Below are positions 4,825 to 8,490 of a stretch of DNA of 8,490 nucleotides, piece by piece; within the stretch, counting starts at the first letter, position 1, and each line of letters opens with the position of its first letter. The DNA comes from Actinomycetes bacterium (GTDB lineage Bacteria > Actinomycetota > Actinomycetes > Actinomycetales > Cellulomonadaceae), in assembly GCA_023401045.1 (NCBI GenBank), contig JAEXEM010000130.1, forward strand, positions 1 to 8,490, given 5' to 3'. The notes beneath the pieces were generated by a model that did not search any database, was not told where the DNA came from, and was given only the letters and a program-made list of their open reading frames with translations. The position numbers and the translations under genes were made by a program.

Positions 4825-6960
4825 ATGGGTGAAAGCAACCGAACGACCGCGCGCCATGCGGCGCCCGTCGCAGGCAACCCCCTCCGCCGGTGGCTGGCAC
4901 CGCTCATGGCGGTCATGCTCGTCCTCGTGCTCTTCTCGCGCACGGACGACGCGGAAGCCGCGTCGTCCGGGACCGTGACCCTCACGCCGGCGCAGGCGGG
5001 CTTCGTCTCGACGGACGCCCCGCGCACGAACTACTCCCGGCACGACGTGCTCGTCACGACCTCCGCCGTCTACCGGACGTACCTCACCTTCGACACCTCG
5101 AAGCTCCCGGCGGGCGCGCGGGTCACCGGTGCCCAGCTCAAGCTCTCGGTGCGCACGAGCGCGACGAGCTCGCCGGGCCTCGCGGTGCGCACCGTCCCCG
5201 CCGGCTGGCGCGCGAGCACGCTGACCTCGGCCAACCGGCCCACCGCCACCGGTAGCACGGTCAACTCGTCGGCCCGTGCCGTCGCCGGGGCGACCATGAC
5301 GACGAACCTCCAGCCCGCGAGCGTCGTGCCCGGCGGGCAGACCTCCTTCGAGGTGCTCTACGAGGTCCGTGCGGCGGGTGTGCGTCTCGACAAGACCGGG
5401 AGCAAGCAGCCCAGGCTCGTCCTCACCTACACGACGGGCGGCGCCACCGCGTCGCCGACCCCGACCCGCTCGGCCACCCCGACGGCGAGCCCGCGCCCGA
5501 GCCCGAGCGCCTCCAGCGCGCCGACGCCGACCAGCTCCCCCCGGCCCAGCGCGACGCCGACGGTGCGTCCGAGCGCCAGCGCGTCGCCGACCGCACGCCC
5601 GACGACCCCGGCCCAGTCCACCCGGCTGCCGTACCAGGTGGCGGGGACGGGGCAGGCGAAGGTCTTCGCGCACTACTTCACGCCGTACCCGATCTCCATC
5701 GACAACGCGGATCCTGCCTCGGACTACTACGCCCGCAACTACCTCGCCCCCGACGGCGAGGGCGGCGCGCACCGCGCGTACGGCGGGCTCCTGCGTGACC
5801 GGCCTGTCGAGCGCCCGCCGCTGTCCGGCGACTGGAAGATGACGGACGCCCGCACCGAGGTCGCCCAGGCGGTCTCCGCCGGCGTCGACGGGTTCATCGT
5901 CGACCTGCTCAACCTCGAGAACTTCCACTGGGAGCGCGCGGTGCGGATGGCGGACGCCGCTGCCGCTGACGGCCGAGGCTTCGTCGTCATCCCCCAGCTC
6001 GACATGACGACCTCCGCGGGACGCTCCGACGTCGACCTCATCGTCGACCGGTTCGCGGAGTACGTGACCAAGCCCGCCGCCTACCGGCTCCCGGACGGTC
6101 GCCCGGTCATCTCCGCCTTCAAGGCCGAGGCGCAGTCGGTCGACTGGTGGAAGCGGGTGCTGACGAAGCTCCGGACCGACCACGGCATCGACGCCGCCTT
6201 CATGCCGACCTTCCTCAACGCCGTCGACAACATGGAGGCGTTCGCGCCCATCACGTACGCGCAGGGCGTGTGGGGCACCCGCAACCCCGGCAACATCCTC
6301 GCCGGGCGTGACAACGTCGCGGCCGCGCACGCCCTCGGCGACAAGTGGCTCGCGCCCGTCGCCGTCCAGGACTCGCGCCCGATGCAGGGCGTGTTCCAGG
6401 AGTCGGCGAACCTCGAGACGCTGCGGGCCAGCTGGCAGCGGGCCATCGAGGACGGTGCCGACATGGTGCAGCTCGTCGCGTGGAACGACTACAGCGAGAA
6501 CACCGTCTTCGCACCCTCGGAGTTCCACGGCAATGCCTTCCTCGACGTCAGCGGGTACTACGCGACCCAGTACAAGCAGGGGCGTGCGCCGGCGATCACG
6601 GGTGACGCGCTCTACATCACGCATCGTCGGCAGTTCGTCGACGCCAAGCCGCAGCTCTCGCACGACCTCATGACGCTCATGTCGGGCGGCACGACGTCGA
6701 CGAAGCCGCGGGACACCGTCGAGGTGCAGACCTTCCTCACCGCGCCGGCGACGGTCACCGTGAAGATCGGCAGTGCCACGCACAGCTACTCGGCACCTGC
6801 CGGGGTGGACGCGCGGACGTTCCCGCTGCAGCTGGGGACGGTGTCCGCGTCCGCGAGCCGCAACGGGGCGACCGTCGGGGCGGCGACCTCGCCGCACCAG
6901 GTCGTGCGCACGCCGCTCGTCCAGGACCTCCAGTACGTGGCGGTCTCGAGCCGCGAGTGA
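4825..6960 (+). CDS. Secreted CBM96-linker-GH71-like alpha-1,3-glucanase
   Basis: Predicted exported 711-residue polysaccharide-active protein. Residues 1-46 form a signal peptide: basic start, hydrophobic core APLMAVMLVLVLFS (25-38), probable cleavage near AEA-A (43-46). Residues about 48-203 resemble a CBM96/DNRLRE-type beta domain (TYLTFDTSKLPAGARVTGAQL). Residues 205-268 are a Pro/Ser/Thr linker. Residues about 278-600 resemble GH71 alpha-1,3-glucanases: KVFAHYFTPYP (279-289), GVDGFIVDLL (353-362) and AWNDYSEN (552-559), whose Asp555 and Glu558 keep the Asp-x-x-Glu spacing of the catalytic pair reported for fungal GH71 enzymes. Residues about 605-705 are an unassigned C-terminal domain. 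ATG 4825 is preferred over GTG 4819 because AGGA (4812-4815) is nine bases away. A sugar-binding role without hydrolysis cannot be excluded. Confidence 0.82.
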   Translation: MGESNRTTARHAAPVAGNPLRRWLAPLMAVMLVLVLFSRTDDAEAASSGTVTLTPAQAGFVSTDAPRTNYSRHDVLVTTSAVYRTYLTFDTSKLPAGARVTGAQLKLSVRTSATSSPGLAVRTVPAGWRASTLTSANRPTATGSTVNSSARAVAGATMTTNLQPASVVPGGQTSFEVLYEVRAAGVRLDKTGSKQPRLVLTYTTGGATASPTPTRSATPTASPRPSPSASSAPTPTSSPRPSATPTVRPSASASPTARPTTPAQSTRLPYQVAGTGQAKVFAHYFTPYPISIDNADPASDYYARNYLAPDGEGGAHRAYGGLLRDRPVERPPLSGDWKMTDARTEVAQAVSAGVDGFIVDLLNLENFHWERAVRMADAAAADGRGFVVIPQLDMTTSAGRSDVDLIVDRFAEYVTKPAAYRLPDGRPVISAFKAEAQSVDWWKRVLTKLRTDHGIDAAFMPTFLNAVDNMEAFAPITYAQGVWGTRNPGNILAGRDNVAAAHALGDKWLAPVAVQDSRPMQGVFQESANLETLRASWQRAIEDGADMVQLVAWNDYSENTVFAPSEFHGNAFLDVSGYYATQYKQGRAPAITGDALYITHRRQFVDAKPQLSHDLMTLMSGGTTSTKPRDTVEVQTFLTAPATVTVKIGSATHSYSAPAGVDARTFPLQLGTVSASASRNGATVGAATSPHQVVRTPLVQDLQYVAVSSRE
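5437..5628 (+). other. Pro/Ser/Thr-rich linker coding segment
   Basis: This segment encodes residues 205-268 of the secreted protein, made mostly of Ser, Thr, Pro and Ala with a few Arg and repeated SPTPT/SATPT-like units. Such linkers join catalytic and binding modules in actinobacterial secreted enzymes and are often O-mannosylated. The DNA is a low-complexity stretch of CCG, AGC, ACG, ACC and CCC codons and may vary in length between strains. Confidence 0.8.
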
Positions 6961-6972
6961 GGCGACGGCGCA

Positions 6973-7007
6973 CGGGTGGGCCCGTCGTGCGACGGCGGGC
7001 CCACCCG
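6973..7007. terminator. Bidirectional terminator hairpin between convergent genes
   Basis: CGGGTGGGCCCG (6973-6984) is exactly complementary to CGGGCCCACCCG (6996-7007), with an 11-base loop. It lies 12 bases after the glucanase-like gene stop and 53 bases beyond the stop of the minus-strand acyltransferase, so it can terminate both convergent transcripts. There is no T-run on either side. Confidence 0.7.
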
Positions 7008-7060
7008 GCGGCGGCCGCTCCGGGCCGGTGCGGCTGCCCGGTGCGGTGACGGCCGCGGTC

Positions 7061-7768
7061 TCAGAACTCCTCGACGGACTCCGCGCCCGAGGCGTCCACG
7101 CGGACGACCCGACGGGTGTGCGTCTGCGTCCGCTCGAACCAGCGCCCCGCGACGTCACCGCGCCGGCGTGCCGGGACGCCGGCGAACAGCCCGCCCGGCT
7201 TGTCGTCCGGCAGGTCGGGCAGGAGGAGGGCACCCGCTCCGAGCACCGAGCGGTCCGGCAGGTAGGCCCCTCCGAGCAGGACTGCGTGCGTCCCGACGAA
7301 CGACCGCTCGCCGATCGTGATCGGCCTGGCGCGCTGGGCGTCGAGCGAGAGGTCGACGGAGTGCGTCATGAGCGTCGACGACCGCCCCGCCACGGACGCG
7401 TAGGCGCCCACCGTCACCGCCGCGGAGCAGTCGACGCTGTGCCGGCTCGTGATCTTGCCGTGCGGCGCGACGCGCAGCGTCCCGCTGCCGGGGTTGCCCG
7501 AGAACGCCGGGTGGGCCGTGAGGACGTTCATCCGGCCGACGGACGCGCCCTCCTCGAGCCGCACGCTGCGCAGGTTGCGGAGCAGGTTGTGCCGCCCGAG
7601 ACGCGCCCCGGGGCCGAGCACGAGCTCGTGCACGCGCCACACCACGCACGAGCCGGCCGCTGCCGTGGGGTGCACGTCGTGCCCCAGGGCGCGCAGGAGG
7701 GTGTTCTTCGCGCGGGACGGGGGGGCGAGCCACACGACTGCGCGTGCGACGTGTGCTGCTCGGCTCAT
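7061..7768 (-). CDS. Left-handed beta-helix acyltransferase (WbbJ/hexapeptide type)
   Basis: Predicted cytoplasmic acyltransferase, probably adding acetyl groups to a sugar of the surface polysaccharide. The 235-residue protein has the imperfect hexapeptide pattern of the left-handed beta-helix fold, best seen at 51-80 (LGPGARLGRHNLLRN), 116-135 (AAVTVGAYASVAGRSSTLMT) and 150-184 (ITIGERSFVGTHAVLLGG, then SVLGAGALLLP). It ends with the typical FAGVPARRRGD (195-205). His136 in THSVD is a candidate catalytic base. The ATG is supported by AGGAGG (complement of 7776-7781), seven bases upstream. Its ATG overlaps the upstream flippase stop as ATGA, so the two are probably translationally coupled. 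Acceptor and donor are not determinable; a long in-frame extension upstream of the ATG is a shadow of the flippase. Confidence 0.85.
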   Translation of the reverse strand: MSRAAHVARAVVWLAPPSRAKNTLLRALGHDVHPTAAAGSCVVWRVHELVLGPGARLGRHNLLRNLRSVRLEEGASVGRMNVLTAHPAFSGNPGSGTLRVAPHGKITSRHSVDCSAAVTVGAYASVAGRSSTLMTHSVDLSLDAQRARPITIGERSFVGTHAVLLGGAYLPDRSVLGAGALLLPDLPDDKPGGLFAGVPARRRGDVAGRWFERTQTHTRRVVRVDASGAESVEEF

Positions 7769-8490
7769 GCGGAGACCTCCTGGGGGGCGGTGCGAGGGCT
7801 GGGCGCCGCCGGCAGGGGAGCGCTCGGTCGCGCACCGTAGAGGCACATCGCGAGCCGGACGACGAGACCGAGGCAGATCCCCAGGAGCGCGCCCGCCGCA
7901 CCCAGGACGACGGCGAGCACCGCGACCGCGGACAGTCCCACGACCGTGCCGATCGCGGTCGCCCGTGCGACGAACGCCAACCGTCCGAGCGGCACGAGTG
8001 CGACCCGGGCGGCGACCGACTCCTGGAGGTTGAGCAGGAGCCACAGGCTCATGAGGGCGACGACGACGAGCGGCACGTCGACCTGACCGGCGCCGAGCCA
8101 CCCGAACACCGTGTCGTGCAGGACGGTGACGAGCACGCCCCCGGTCGTCGTCGCGGCGAGGACGACGAGGTGGGACTGCCGGATCCGGGCCCGTACGGCC
8201 CGTGGGTCGGCGCGCGCGACCCATCCCTGGAGCACGACGACGAGGGGCGTCGCCGCGGCGTACACCTGCCGCTGCAGCTTGTCGACGAGTGCGTACACCG
8301 GCAGGGCGGCGGGCGCGAGGACGCCGACGAGGACGACGGGGGCCGCGCCGTACGCGGCGCTGAGCACGGTCGTCGCGACGCCGTGCCGCTGGCCGGCGAC
8401 GATCGCGCGCACCGGTCGCCGTGCCGGCACCTCCTGCGCGGCGCGGGTGCGGGCCACCACGTACGCGGTCGACACCGCGAACCCCAGGAG
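7765..8490 (-). CDS. Wzx-type polysaccharide flippase, C-terminal part (cut by window edge)
   Basis: Integral membrane protein likely moving lipid-linked repeat units across the membrane. The 241 visible residues are the C-terminal half; the frame is open through the right edge (it begins LLGFAVSTAYVVAR), so the GTG at 8475 is not a real start. About six hydrophobic segments are visible (roughly residues 40-62, 76-90, 105-124, 138-156, 178-196 and 198-217). PVYALVDKLQRQVYAAATPL (64-83) resembles the loop-and-helix of MOP-superfamily polysaccharide transporters. A Pro/Ala-rich cytoplasmic tail follows. The stop overlaps the acyltransferase ATG. Family assignment rests on segment pattern and context; a different MOP-type transporter is possible. 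Confidence 0.75.
   Translation of the reverse strand, partial: LLGFAVSTAYVVARTRAAQEVPARRPVRAIVAGQRHGVATTVLSAAYGAAPVVLVGVLAPAALPVYALVDKLQRQVYAAATPLVVVLQGWVARADPRAVRARIRQSHLVVLAATTTGGVLVTVLHDTVFGWLGAGQVDVPLVVVALMSLWLLLNLQESVAARVALVPLGRLAFVARATAIGTVVGLSAVAVLAVVLGAAGALLGICLGLVVRLAMCLYGARPSAPLPAAPSPRTAPQEVSA

Noticed and set aside
4768..7233. Minus-strand open frame of 821 codons opposite the glucanase-like gene
   Set aside because: Arg/Gly/Val-rich shadow without motifs, running across the convergent terminator and into the acyltransferase gene.
7061..8224. A 387-residue version of the acyltransferase starting far upstream
   Set aside because: The extra N-terminus is Arg/Pro-rich shadow sequence over the flippase gene; the ATG at 7768 has AGGAGG and begins the recognisable protein.
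1..8490. tRNA or rRNA genes, CRISPR arrays, insertion sequences, attachment sites
   Set aside because: Looked for by eye on both strands; no cloverleaf, no regularly spaced repeats, no transposase and no terminal inverted repeats were found.

Overview
The window is very GC-rich DNA with strong G/C preference at third codon positions, GTG starts beside ATG starts, and the gene order glmU-prs-rplY-pth, which is typical of Actinobacteria. The secreted carbohydrate-active protein and its Ser/Thr/Pro linker suggest a polysaccharide-active member of the Micrococcales (Cellulomonas/Isoptericola-like). That placement is inferred from style and gene order, not from a database match.

Bases 1-2786 are a housekeeping block on the + strand. 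It holds the last 43 codons of a probable glmU, overlapping by ATGA with prs (PRPP synthetase); then rplY/ctc (50S protein L25) after a 336-base gap; then pth (peptidyl-tRNA hydrolase). The gap contains a hairpin, a -10-like box and a roughly 225-base leader that can form a perfect 9-bp stem just before the rplY ribosome binding site. A 15-bp hairpin with a 3-nt loop separates rplY from pth.

From about 2787 the content changes to cell-surface polysaccharide functions. A 172-base promoter region contains three tandem 11-bp units that match the PhoP direct-repeat (PHO box) consensus of Streptomyces. They precede a complete WbaP/CpsE-type polyprenyl-phosphate sugar-1-phosphate transferase (2959-4488), the enzyme that starts exopolysaccharide repeat-unit assembly. 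This gene ends in a GNRA-loop hairpin. A second promoter region (4489-4824) carries a perfect CRP/GlxR-type palindrome, TGTGA-N6-TCACA, before a large exported protein (4825-6960). That protein has a CBM96/DNRLRE-like beta domain, a Pro/Ser/Thr linker, a GH71-like alpha-1,3-glucanase domain and an unassigned C-terminal domain. A perfect 12-bp hairpin lies between the convergent gene ends. On the minus strand, a flippase truncated by the window edge and a left-handed beta-helix acyltransferase overlap by ATGA.

Taken together, the right two thirds look like one edge of a Wzx/Wzy-type exopolysaccharide locus: priming transferase, flippase, decorating acyltransferase and a secreted glucan-active enzyme. 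The candidate PhoP and CRP sites suggest, as inference, that phosphate and carbon status are read separately at the first two of these genes. The proteins belong to known families; the arrangement and its candidate regulation are the most interesting part.
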